Of a stretch of DNA of 64,000 bases, positions 12,587 to 24,290 are shown piece after piece; position 1 is the stretch's first letter; each line of letters starts with the position of its first letter. The translations under genes and the position numbers were made by a program. The stretch comes from Serinus canaria (lineage: Eukaryota; Chordata; Aves; Passeriformes; Fringillidae), in assembly GCF_022539315.1 (NCBI RefSeq), contig NC_066315.1, positions 95,337,990 to 95,401,989 on the forward strand. The letters run 5' to 3'. Under the pieces are notes generated by a model that was not told the DNA's origin, searched no databases, and worked only from the letters and a program-made list of their open reading frames with translations.

Positions 12587-12863
12587 GTGGCCCACAGGGT
12601 TACTGAACAGGCAGATGCATGCTACATCTCGTGTTCCTGTGCAGCCATCAGGTGCATCCCATGCAAAACCAGAAAGGATACTGTGCTTCTTCACTCTTCC
12701 TGCATCTGCCTCCTTTCAGCTCTCTCTCTGTGCCCTAAATCCAGCATTCTGGAAGGAATGCTTGGGCCACTGATGGTCCACAGGGTTCACCTTCACGAGA
12801 AACATTTGTACAAACAGAGAATAAAAATTAATCAGTCAGGTCAAGGGAAAAAAAAAAAAAAAA
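12587..12863 (+). pseudogene. Possible retrocopy 3' end: AATAAA plus A16
   Basis: An AATAAA at 12820-12825 is followed 22 bases later by sixteen A residues (12848-12863), the spacing of a polyadenylated transcript copied into DNA. The upstream 230 bases are more GC-rich than the flanks and carry a 96-codon frame with no recognisable domain. No parent gene was recognised and no target-site duplication was found. CR1 machinery rarely makes poly-A retrocopies in birds, so a chance A-tract after a common hexamer is a serious alternative. Confidence 0.2.
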
Positions 12864-15800
12864 GGTGTGAAAGCTGAAATTAATCAAGCTGAGCAGGTCA
12901 CCTGTATAGTGAAGTTATGACATGAGCAAATTTTTTGCAGAAGCAAAAATGTAAAATGCGGGATGCACTCCTTAGGCTAGAAGAACAAAGCTCTAGAAAA
13001 GGAGACATGAAAAAGTATTAAAGAAGAATGGCTTTTCAACTGGGAGAAAAAAAACAACAGTGGGAGTCTTCCTAATGGTTGTCAGACTTATGTGTTTATG
13101 ATTTTCTCTGCGTATATAAACGCAGACACAGAGCTGCTGTAGGATTCCAGTGCTCTGCCTATCTCCCCCTTGATAAGTAGGAAAAAAAAAAGAGCTGAGA
13201 CTGCAACAATACTCAGATAAAGCACCACAATTTCTTCTTTGACAGCAGCATAGAGTGCTTGATTTGATCCTGAATGTCAGAAATGTCACAAGCAAGTTTC
13301 ATTTCTAAGAATGTACAGTTCCAATTTTAGGCATCTTGAGATCATTTCTTAGACTAAGTTTTAATGAATATTTGGCTAGGAAAGGTGGCAAAGATCAAGA
13401 CAGTAATTATATTGAAAAATGTTGTATACACTTTTTAAGGTATTCCAGGAATCAACTACTTCTGGGTTTTAGTTTTAATATACAGGGAAGATATTGATCT
13501 TCTATTTCAACCTTAGAGTCCCAAAAATATTGAAGATAAATAATTAAAGTGCAGGGACAAATCATCCTGGGAGATTAAGCAGTTCAGTTATGAAAAGGTC
13601 AGCTCCATACTGATAATAAACTTTTGATTACTTTTCTAAAACCTAGAAGCAGAGTTACACTCAAACATGAACATCTTGAAAAAGAAAAATCTAATTGTTT
13701 ATGTGGAAAAACATTACAGAATATGAAACTTGACTTCCTCATCAACCAACTAAAATGTTTTTTTCCATTGTTCCCTACAAAATTAAATGTTTAGGTAGAA
13801 ATAATGAAGAATTTTAGTACATAAATAAAGAAGAATTTTAGTACCTAAATAAAGAAAACTTTAAATACAAACTTTAAGTGTAGACTTCTGAACTGGAAGA
13901 GAAAGGTGCCTACAGATTTGTGACACAGCTTTGTATGTCCAAATCCCTAACATTCAGAGTCACTTTAATGTCTGCTGAATTTATTTGGAATTATTAAAGT
14001 CACAATCAATTATGTACACAATGAAATTAACAAGGCTTAACATCTGAGAGCAAATTATAAAAAAGCTAGATTTTCTAATAAAGAGTCTAATGGTCAGTGG
14101 GATCTTCCACAGCTGGTTGGCTCCATTCTTCTGAGAAGACAGAGGAATGGAATATGTTGGGATCCATTTATAGAGACATAATCTAGTGGCAGAAATAACA
14201 ACACTCCCTTCCAATCCCCCATCTCCCAGTGGGAGCTACTAAGGAAAATATTTCATAAAATCTTTCCCCAAAAGACAATGAAAAGAGTTTTAGTTTTTAA
14301 ATGGTTTCCACAGAAAACATAGAGGTCTGAAGGACACTGTATACCAAATAAATTGGTAACCTACAGAACTCTAAATGCCATATTCTTTTCGCCACGTTGA
14401 AGAAAGAGGTATCTTTTCTGCTTTCCTATGTTAGACTGAGCAAATACTCCCTCCTCAGAGGGAAACAAAGGCTTTTTTATCTCCATCCATAGAAACAGAA
14501 GGGTCATGAGAGCAGAGCAAAAAAGCCACACTATTTTATATCTCCATTTCCAAGTTTTCTGTAGCCTACTGTTGATCCCTACCAACGTTTCCTAGGCACT
14601 GAAGAGGCTGATCTTTATCTCAGTTCCTAGGATCTTTTGCAGGGATCCAAGGCCTAGTAAAAACCTTATAGATGATATCTAGGATGAGCCTACCTTAGCT
14701 GGTGCCCTGAAGCTCATTATATGTGTGCGTGACATGCACTGAGAGATATCAAAGGAAAAATATTCCAAAAAGTTTGAGGATCTCTTGGAAAAGGATGACA
14801 CTGGCTCTTTAACAATTATCTCACTTTTCCACAAATGTTAGCATTGCAGTTTCAGAAAGATGATGCCTTACTGAAAGCTGTTTTGTTGTTGGCCTTATTA
14901 CTCTCAATCTTCCAGTGTCTATGTGTATTTTATCTTGCTTTATTTCCTTTCATATTTTCCTTGTTTTTTGGGTCTTTTTTTGTCACATCATTCATTACGT
15001 TTGGTGGCTCTTTTTCTATTTATTTTTGGTAATTCTAGAAATATCTTACAAAGAGTCTACCTCCATTGTATGTGCCTCTTTCTCAAACGTTCAGAAGCAT
15101 AGTAATTCGCATAAACAAGACCATGCTTACTCTGAGTCTACAAAAAATAAGCTACTCAATAAAAAGTTGCCTTCTTGGCAACTTATCTTCTCAGTCTTAC
15201 AGGGAAAGTCTCATATTCCTGAGTCAGCTTTAATTTTTTTTTTAAAGATGTTCAGTTCTGTTTTCAAAAAGAGCTCATTTTCAATCATTCAGCTAAATTA
15301 TGTATTTTTTAATTGTCTGTATAGATATGGTTTGGGTTTCGCACACACAAATCGGTACAATCCTATCCCTTTAAGTCGGAAATTCAATAAATTCAAACTA
15401 TCAAAAAAATTTTAAAAAATATCACAACAGGAAAGTAAGTACAGAAAATCAGCCAATATTCTTTTTTTAAAAAGCTGATTAATCTTTATTCTTCTATAAT
15501 TGAAACTTTCATATTTTACATTGCTAATTATTTGTAAGTTAGAAGTTGAAGAAATTAGAATCATTGTATCATAAACATCCCTATTTTCTTCATCACAAAC
15601 ATAAATTAAAAATAAATCCCTCCAGAGTTTTTAGTTACTATCACTGTTACCTAAACATTTTTTCACACTCATGATACATCCTGAACTAACTGAATGTGCT
15701 GGTCTGGGGATTTTCCAAAAGCTATGACTATCATTTTTGGAAAAAAAAGGGTATTTTTTTAGATTCATACCACAGACTAATTACCAGCCTGCTTCTCTCT

Positions 15801-16740
15801 GCACTTGTTTGTGTGTTATTGAAGTATATGATCTCAGCAAGCTAATTCTCTTTTACTATCATAATATCTGATGTTAGAGAAGGCAAAAAGAAGAAGCAGA
15901 GAAAGAATTCCTGATGATGGTGAGGAAATTTGGCTGCATATTAAATAAATAGTTCAAATATTTTAAATACCAAACTAAAGTTTTAAAATTATGTATGTGA
16001 ACTGAATGAGATAATGAGAAGTCTTGATTTGTTCAACACAAAAATTAGTTCAGTGCCATTAATGTAAGTATTGTTCCACTCTTTGCTTCTGAAGACATAG
16101 AATCTTAACAGATTTTGAACAGTTCTCTTTCCCCAAAAATTATAACTGATAAAAATTTTTAGTCTCTACTCCCAAGGGCTCATCATCCCCTTCTTCTTTG
16201 AATAGTAGATGGATTATGTTGGTCTTTTTGGAACAAATTTTGTGCCAACATTACATGACTGGCTGGTAAATACATGTTTCATTCTCCTCTTTTTTTTAAT
16301 CTTCCCATTTACTTTCAAAATATATAAACCAGTAGCTTAAGGGGAAGCAGAAACACAAGGGAGATTGTGTGTCTGAAAATTCAGCATTAATTGACATTTA
16401 AAACCTATATAATTGCAGTTCCAGTAGTTCAGTAAAACTTAGATGACAGATTTGCTCCAAGTATTGGATTTTCAAATAGAAAATCTGAGTTTGTCTGCTT
16501 CTTTATAGTGCTTTAAATTCTGGTAAAAGTCCTCCTACTCAAATCATATTTAACATACTATTTTCTTCCCTGTCCTCTACAAAAACAAAATTCCTACAAA
16601 ACTAGTTCTTCTCAATAGCAGTGGTGTCCACTGTCTAACCTCTCTATCACACTATCTAACCTATTTATTACATGGAATAAATATTAAAATCTATTGTTTA
16701 TTATTCTATTATTTATTGCATCTAATATTTATTTTTAGAA
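12864..16740. other. AT-rich sequence, no gene seen; 24-bp tandem duplication at 13806-13853
   Basis: At 13806-13829 and 13830-13853 a 24-base unit beginning GAAGAATTTTAGTAC is present twice with one mismatch. A 166-codon frame at 14915-15415 starts with a Phe/Ile/Trp-rich hydrophobic segment coming from a T-rich tract and continues into Ser/Lys-rich sequence; no family is recognised and it is treated as chance. Nothing else stands out. Confidence 0.5.
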
Positions 16741-16753
16741 GTCAATGAGACTG

Positions 16754-17020
16754 TTTCACATAGTTATTAATTGAAACTACAAATATTTAGGATCGTATAA
16801 AGAACACAATACTTAGTTTTAAAAAAAATCAGGAAATTTCTTTAACTATGTGAAAGAATGAGCAGACTGGAAAGAACTTTAACAAAGTTTCCCATGTTCA
16901 TTGAAATGCTTTTCTTTGTTAAAGAAATATAGGTCTTTGGAATCTATAAGCAAATTCAAGGAAAAAGATAAGACAATAGGTCTAAGTAATTGAATAAATT
17001 TGTTTAAAGAACATGGGAAA
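16754..17020. repeat. Cluster of overlapping inverted repeats
   Basis: Three perfect inverted pairs lie within 270 bases: TTTCACATAGTTA (16754-16766) with 16843-16855; CTTTAACAAAG (16877-16887) with 16914-16924; and TTTCCCATGTTC (16888-16899) with 17009-17020. The flanks are AT-rich but these arms are not simple repeats. The arms are unlike known transposon ends that I recognise. Confidence 0.7.
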
Positions 17021-20000
17021 ATGGTATTACTTTGAAAAAGAATAATATATATTTTACCCTACAGGAGCTGTTAGTCTTTTCAAGCTATTCACACTGGCAG
17101 ACTGATTTGCGGAAACCAACAAAACTCCACAATTTTTGTGAAAGTTGTGAAGCCAGTATGTATATTACAGCACTGGACACATGTGGGAATCATTCCCCTA
17201 AAATGACATAAGCACCTCTGGGAACTCCAGATCCCCTTTTAACTCCCTCTCAAATGCATATGCATGCAATTTCACAATAGGTTCATACGTATTCATTCCA
17301 CTGATTTCACATGACATTTGCCACTAATTCTTCTTTATCAGAAGGAACTCCTGGGTCAGGTTGCCCTGCTCTGTCTGACCCCTTCTCCCCCCTTATCTCT
17401 TGTCCTTCAGCTGAAGCAGTCCCTCCAAGCACAGGACCTTCATGAGAACAGGCAGTCAGACTAAACAGCAAGTGCAGACTTAACTCAAAGGTGTACATTT
17501 CACCTAAATCAAAACAGATTTCTACTCTGGAAAATTTCCACTCTGCCTCAAGACTCCTAGAGTGATGTCACTTAAATTTCAGTATTTCTAGCATTAGTAG
17601 CTATACCTGAATAATTGCCTAGTTTTCCTTTTATAATCAATGGAAAGAAGTTAAACATATCTCTCAAATATCTACCTCATAATGGCATAAATCATAAATT
17701 TGAAGTCACTCCTGTGATTTTAAAAGGAGACTAAGTGACTAGATCATATGTTAACATCTTGAGTCCAATGACATGTACCCAGCTCCAAAATCTAGATGGT
17801 CATCACTATGAATGTCACAAAAAAATCCAAATGTATGGACCTACATGTTCATAAAAGGATGGAACTTATCTGGTTTTGAGAATAATATATGTGAGTTAGT
17901 TCATAGCAGTGTCACACTTTTTAGACTGTTAGTACCTGTTCTAAACGTTTGAAAAATTTTGCTAGACTTTTTCTCCACAGTGGAATTTGTACATTTCCTG
18001 CATCCAGTCCTAGAGTGGGAAAAAAGGGATGAAATTCTTTCTTTTCAAAGTAATATCATTCAGTCATTTTATTTACTTATTTATGAGACAAATGGAAGGG
18101 AAACTCAACCTTAAATTAAATCCATGTTATTAACTTGCATGGTTGAAACACTTGTGTTGCACCATGCAATGCTAATATGGATGTTTACTTATAATAATTC
18201 TGGTTTCCTTTTGTGCTCCATGGTGACAGCTGAGCTCTCTGTGGATGAGGTCGGCTGGACACTGGAATCTCCTTAGGAGATTAGAGGTCTACATGGGGTA
18301 AAACTCATTAAAGGAAAGCAAATTCACCCTGTGAGCAGAATGAGAGGCTGGTGGGGCTATGCTGTTCTGGTACCTAAACATGCCCCATCAGAGTAGCAGA
18401 ACACATTTCTGTATCTTATAACACACATCCACAGAAGCCTAGTAAACAACAGGCCCCTTCAGTTCCTGTGGAAGTCAAGGGAAATGGTGTAATAAATTCC
18501 TGCAGGAAGACTTTTGGAGTACTCTATGTGCATAAAATGCATATGCCATGTAATAAATGGCTTTGCAAACACGTTACCTACTACAAATATATCTTACTAT
18601 GATTAGATAGGAAAACATATAGAAAGGGTAGCAAAGATATATATGTGTAACAGAGAGTCACCAGAGAATATGTATCAAAGTAGTTCTGAAAGTTAGAACC
18701 AGCAGCTCCTGTCAAAAATACACATTTATCTAATCATTTAAAAGTGCTGACTTCTGCATTATTGTAGACATTGCCAAGACAAGATAAGCTTATGACAGGC
18801 ATATTGAAGCCATTATGTAGAGTATTGTTGAATTTATGACAGGCTATAACTCTTGTGCAACTCTCCTTGCATATTAATACAAAATTCAGCAGACAGTTTT
18901 GAAGAAATTAAAGGCTTTGACAAAATAAATTTGGCCCTTGAGACAAAGACAAAACATGGTTTTCAAAGCTTCCTGCTCTCTCTGGAAGTGAAAACATTAA
19001 ATTACAATGCAACAGTGTTTGTTTTCTCTGACAGAGAATGCAGCTCATGTGATACACTGCAAATATGTATCCTAGATAACATTCTAGATATTTCCATTTC
19101 AGCTGGCATCAAAGGTTTGGGGTTTTTTTGGGAACCAATATTGTGTGCAGGTTTTTTGTTCTGTGTGCTTTTTTGTATTTTCAAATAGAAAAACTTAAGC
19201 AATTATGTGTAAAGCCTTAAAATAAGTATCCAAGTATTTTGTAGACTAGTTAAGGCACTAAGATTTGCCTTATTGAATCATCATATAAATGATGACAATC
19301 AAAATTTTCTAGTGGATAACTAGCAATATCAGTCTCAGAATCCAACAGGTACTACTGAAGATTCCACCTGGATGCAAATCAAATGCCTTTTGCAAGGAAT
19401 TTGTAAATTCATCCAGAATTTATCACCAAAAGGAAGGAATATTTTCCGTTTTGATGATGTTCAGTAATATGAGCCAACAAACAATTACTCTGAGTTTAGC
19501 ATTTGAATGAATTTGGAGCTCAGAAGCACTATGTCATCCAGACCAAGACAGATGAAAAAGATCCTGATTCATTTTATATTACAGACCTGCACACTGAGAC
19601 CTTTAAATTTACACAGAATAAGTTGTATGTGTCTCTCCTCAGAAGCAGGAGGCTTGATTGTCAAAGATTGATTTAACAAAGGATTAAATTTCATGGATTC
19701 AAAGTGTAACTCCTAATTTTTTCTGTAAACCCAACCCCTTTACAAACACAGTACTCCTGCAGAAAAAGGAGCAGGGAAGCAAAGTGCTGATAGATTAGAA
19801 ACCAATGAAATGCTTGGGTAAAAAAGGTTTTTAAAGAACATGCAAAAGTTAATTACCAGAAACTGATTTAAAACAACTAAATAATTCTACTAGCTATTGG
19901 ATGAAAGGTCTTCTATCTATAGAGTCTTTTGAAGTGGTTTTCAGGCCTGTTGTCATGTACTGTCCCAGTTCATATTACATCTTCTTGAATTATTTGAGGT

Positions 20001-21204
20001 AGACATTCTTCAAATAAATATTTAAAATCCTATTTTATTTCAGAATCATTTAGAAAAAATACTGAGCTTTGACATTTCTACAGTACATATGCCTTGACTT
20101 GAGTAAGTCTTTGGATCTGTAATTTGTGTGTATGACATTAAACCTAAAATGTCTTTGGCCAGAAGCCTGATTCACAGAGGCTATATTTTTTAAGTGATTT
20201 AAAAATATATTAACACAATTCCACTGTATATTTTGCTTTTTTTTTTGTCCTTTTTATTTATCAGTAAGGCTCATTCTGTAGAAATTACTTATATTAATGA
20301 GATCAAAAGCTCTTCAATTAATGCAAGTTTGTATGACTTTAAAGAAATAGTACCGGAGTTCAGACCGAAGACAAGTGGGAAGGGGGAGCCATAAGAACCA
20401 ACACCCAAGCATCACAATGCTTCTTTGGGCTTTTGTGTTTTCAGTTGTGTGTGTCTCTCTGGATGTATGTGAGTGTGACTAATGATTTTTCATCTCTACC
20501 ACAATGCTGACCTGATTCCTTTAGCCTTTCTGATTTACAGAAGCCATGGGTCTTTACGTATCTTACAATTCTTCTCCTACCCTAAGAAACACAATTAAGT
20601 CACTGAAACATGAGGAAGACCTAACAATATTTTGCAATGTTCAGCTTGTGTGTGTATTGTTTTCCTCTTCACAGAGGGGACTGGAAAATGCCTGTGACCA
20701 ACAGTTCTTCTGTTTTAGAAAAAAAAACATTCCATGGAATAACTAACAAGTGTTTGCTTTTTGGAGTCTTTATTTTTTTGTCTATAATTTAGGAAACAAA
20801 TCCCAGAGATGAAGACTGACAATCTTCCCTTGGGCCAGAGGCTGCAGTGAGTTGGTCTTTATCACTTGAATGAAGGATCTATTATTTCCACTATGTTGCT
20901 TTGAATGGAGTTAAAACCAAGCAAATTTCAAAGTCCTAATCCCAGCCTTATAATCTACTTTGGTAAAACAGAGGTACTATGTAACTAAAACATTTCTATG
21001 AAATAAAGAAATTAAAAAGACCACTTCTTTATTCCATAGAAGTGGAGCTCCTCTTTAGGTAAGTCACCTCTCTCTTTCAAGTCTCACCTACAATGGAGGG
21101 TTATCTGAATTATCTTACACTACTTTATTTCAAAATGGCCCTTCTTGCCTTCACCTGTCTCCCTTATCAGTATTTTTCATGTTTTGTTTGAGCAGAAAAC
21201 TTTC
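17021..21204. other. No gene seen
   Basis: A GC-richer patch at 17310-17500 carries a 63-codon minus-strand frame of Gly/Glu/Asp-rich composition, with no recognised family and no convincing splice sites. A small palindrome, AATCTCC/GGAGATT with a 3-nt centre, sits at 18266-18282. Everything else is ordinary AT-rich DNA. Confidence 0.45.
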
Positions 21205-21480
21205 AGGCAATTGTAGAGGGTGATAAGGTCACCCCTGAGCTGCCTCTTCTCCAGGCTAAACACTCCCAGTTCCCTCAGCCATTCCTCTCAGGACTTGTGC
21301 TCCAGAACCTTCACTAGCCTGGTTGCCCTCCTGTGGATGTGTCCAAGGATCTCAATATCCTTCCTCAGTTGGGGGGCCCAGAACTGGACACAGTACTCAA
21401 GATGTGGCCTAACCAGTGCAAAATCATCCCCCAAACCATCCTCCTTGTCCAATGTGCTGACACCTCCCCTGTTTGTCAAG
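21205..21480 (-). mobile_element. CR1 LINE fragment, ORF2 C-terminal region
   Basis: Read on the minus strand, this gives the CR1 ORF2 segment after the reverse-transcriptase palm: [20 protein letters not shown] (about 21350-21410), then [12 protein letters not shown], and, after a frame break near 21290, [19 protein letters not shown] (about 21215-21275). The order and spacing match the family. The 63-codon minus frame at 21288-21479 is a surviving piece. Both ends are truncated, with no 3' UTR or terminal repeat. Overlapping plus-strand frames (21220-21515) are antisense shadows. Confidence 0.9.
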
Positions 21481-23891
21481 TAGGCCTTACAAAAAAGATT
21501 CTTGCCTACATTTGAATTCAGCTATTCCCTTTGCTGATATGTTTTTGTGATGTTTAATACCCTTACTTTCATCAGAGGAGTTTTCATCGTGCATAGCCTG
21601 GCAGGAGGTAGGTTCTGATAACACAATAAGGAAGCAAGATTAGTCTTGAAATAAAATTGAAGGTATCATTTATCTAAGAGATAACAGATACTTTTTCTCT
21701 TATTTTGTAAAGGAATTCTATGGCACTCTATCACTGAATTCTGCCTGGATGAAGCGTGACAAGTACAAAACAATTGTCGGTGTCTTCTAGTCAAACAGAA
21801 CTGATTACAGGCAGCAAATTGAGAAAACCTACACAATCCTCAGGTATTTTCATATCTTTCCCCTGCCCCTCCCACAAAAAAATCAAAATCTGCTGGAGTT
21901 TTTTTCAACAGTCTGTAACTTCTGCCCCAAAATTACTCTGTTCCCATAATGTAAGCCCTAGAGCAATAACGAAAGGTGACTGCATATTTAAAATCAGAAT
22001 TTTCTTGTTTATTTTCATTTGATTTCTCTCTGAGAATGGATGCTGAAGTGAGGATCCTTACCCTTTTAAGATGGGCATGAAAATTACATTCTTTATGAAT
22101 ATTTGTTCATATATTGCTTTGAGAAACATTCAGGACGTGATGAAAGACATTCTCATTTAAAGACAAACTCCTACTACACCAGAAAAGAGGAAAGGACCCT
22201 GAAACTGCGTTAAAGTAAACTGACACAGAGTCAGGGTCCTGAAATTCCCGTCCCTAGATTTATCCATTATTTCTGTCGGCTTGAAGCAATGGGAAAGAAA
22301 CACTTCAAGCAAACAAAGTTGTGTCATTAAATTTGAAATCTCTGTGTTAGGTCAGGGCATATCTGGCAAAGCTAATAACAGGCAAAAAAGTGTCCAGCAG
22401 TGGTGCAGTCAACATCGTAACGCCAGAAATTAGCATTTTCAATTAGGTCAAGCAGGGGAAAGCCTGCTTACAACATTCCAGTGAAGTAATCTGGATATAA
22501 TTCAGCACCATTTCCTGTTGGACTGTGAATGATCTAAAGCACAACTGATTTTTTCCACTGGACTACATTTCTGGCTATACCTACATACTTATTTCCTCAG
22601 CTTGAAATTTAACACAGCTGTTCAAGCACAAAATTTAAGTCTTTAAACTTCAGAAAAGTAAAATGTACTCACAAAATAGGGAAAGTTTCTGGGTCTAGTA
22701 AAGCAGTAAGAACATTTCTCTGTGCACAAGAGATCAAGAGAAAGCAAAAGCCCTGTCTAGTTCCTGCCCTATACACATTTCTGGCACAAGTGGTGTCTGT
22801 GTACAGCTGAACTCTTCTTTAGACACTTGTAATGGCCAAAGAAAATAACAGAAGATGAGGGGGAACCGGAACACTGTGAACAGTCAAATGTTAATAAAAT
22901 GAAATCTGTACAAAGAACAAGAAGAAAAGGAATAATGGAAAGCAAAATGAACACTTTAAAAAAGAACACTGAAACATGTATTAAAAACCGGGGGAGAAAA
23001 ATTAGGTCACCAGTAAAAGTTTTACTGATGCAAGAAGCTGAAAAAAAAATATCATTTTTCCCTAAAAGAGTGAAAGCAAGTATTCTTCAGAAAGTTTTGT
23101 GTTACATTTTTCAAAGTGAACATTGTGTAAAATAGAAATATTTTATTTAAAAACTAAAACCCCAATGGATGCTTGGCTGCATAATACTTCCCTTACAGTT
23201 TTTTGAAGATTGTGGCTTCTGCTATTCCAGACCTTTGATTATCCTTTGCCCTTCTTTTCTCTAGGTAAAACTTCCAGTTTTCACTGATGAGTCTTTCAGT
23301 GACAAAATTGGAGACAACTGATTTTAAAATTAGTCTTGTAAGATTTGTTTTGTAATAAAGAACCAGCAAAACAATTTTTTTTCATTTACTTTTATTCATG
23401 CTCTGTCTTTTTTTATTATTTTTTCTTCCTCTGGTGTTAATTTTTATTCACCTCTCTCCACTTCTTCAGGACTGCAGTATGGTCTCTTTTTCTGGGCCTC
23501 TGGTCATAATTGCTGTCAATTTTAAAAGTATTCATACCCTACAGTACACATGACAGATTGCTTAGAAAAGGTCTACTACCTGTGTATTTTTGCTGATACC
23601 AAATTTGCTCATATAGGTAATAACACCAGATTCAGTAAAATTCTTCATTAATACAATTGATCAAAGACAATTTTCAGAAACACTTTTTTTGTACTGTATA
23701 GATTATTAATGTATATAAAGAACCAAAATCCAATTTCTTAAATTGAACCAATGGACATTCTAAATTTAAATGCATGAATACTTATATTTTACTGGCTGTG
23801 TTCCAGCATGAAGGGGTTTTTTTTAAAGAAATGGCACCTTGAATTTTCTTTCTGTGGAGCCCTGACAACCTACATAAAACATAGTCAGTAT
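21481..23891. other. AT-rich unique sequence, no gene seen
   Basis: 22370-22560 is slightly richer in non-repetitive words and retains a CpG, so it might be conserved non-coding sequence, but nothing specific supports that. No coding frame or repeat family was recognised. Confidence 0.4.
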
Positions 23892-23961
23892 AAAACATGT
23901 GATAACCCAACAGTTACCACATGTTTTTTATTGAATATGTTTTATATTGAATATGTTTTAT
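23892..23961. repeat. Hairpin (15-bp arms) plus 16-bp tandem duplication
   Basis: The left arm AAAACATGTGATAAC (23892-23906) pairs with the right arm GTTACCACATGTTTT (23913-23927) over 15 positions with a single G-T wobble and a 6-nt loop. Immediately after, the unit ATTGAATATGTTTTAT is present twice head to tail with no mismatch (23930-23945 and 23946-23961). Confidence 0.85.
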
Positions 23962-24256
23962 ATAAGTTTATGGGCATATTTTATATGTTTTTTTCATTGT
24001 ACCTTGGTGAATTTATAAAAATTTTTATTGCATCTGGACATTTCAGTGTGTGACTTCTCATTCTTCAACAGCTCTCTTAAACCAGTCCTTAACCAGACAT
24101 TTGCTGATTTCAAAAGTGACAAGATAATTTGAAGTTTTCTTGTGAGTTCACTTTCTAGTTAAGCTGAGTATAATGAGCTAATGGGGATCAAAACACAAAA
24201 TACCACCATTGGCTATATAGCATTGGAGAACATGAATTTTTCTGAGATCGTATTCG

Positions 24257-24290
24257 CCTCTCCCCTCCTCTCCTCTCCTCTCCCCTTCTT
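24257..24290. repeat. Polypyrimidine (CCTCT)n tract with mirror symmetry
   Basis: A pure C/T run. Its core at 24267-24283 reads the same in both directions on one strand (a mirror repeat), the kind of tract that can form triplex (H-) DNA. It is short, and frames through it on both strands are spurious. Confidence 0.85.

Noticed and set aside
17307..17498. 63-codon minus frame with Gly/Glu/Asp-rich composition as an exon
   Set aside because: No convincing acceptor or donor and no recognisable family; kept only as a note in the block description.
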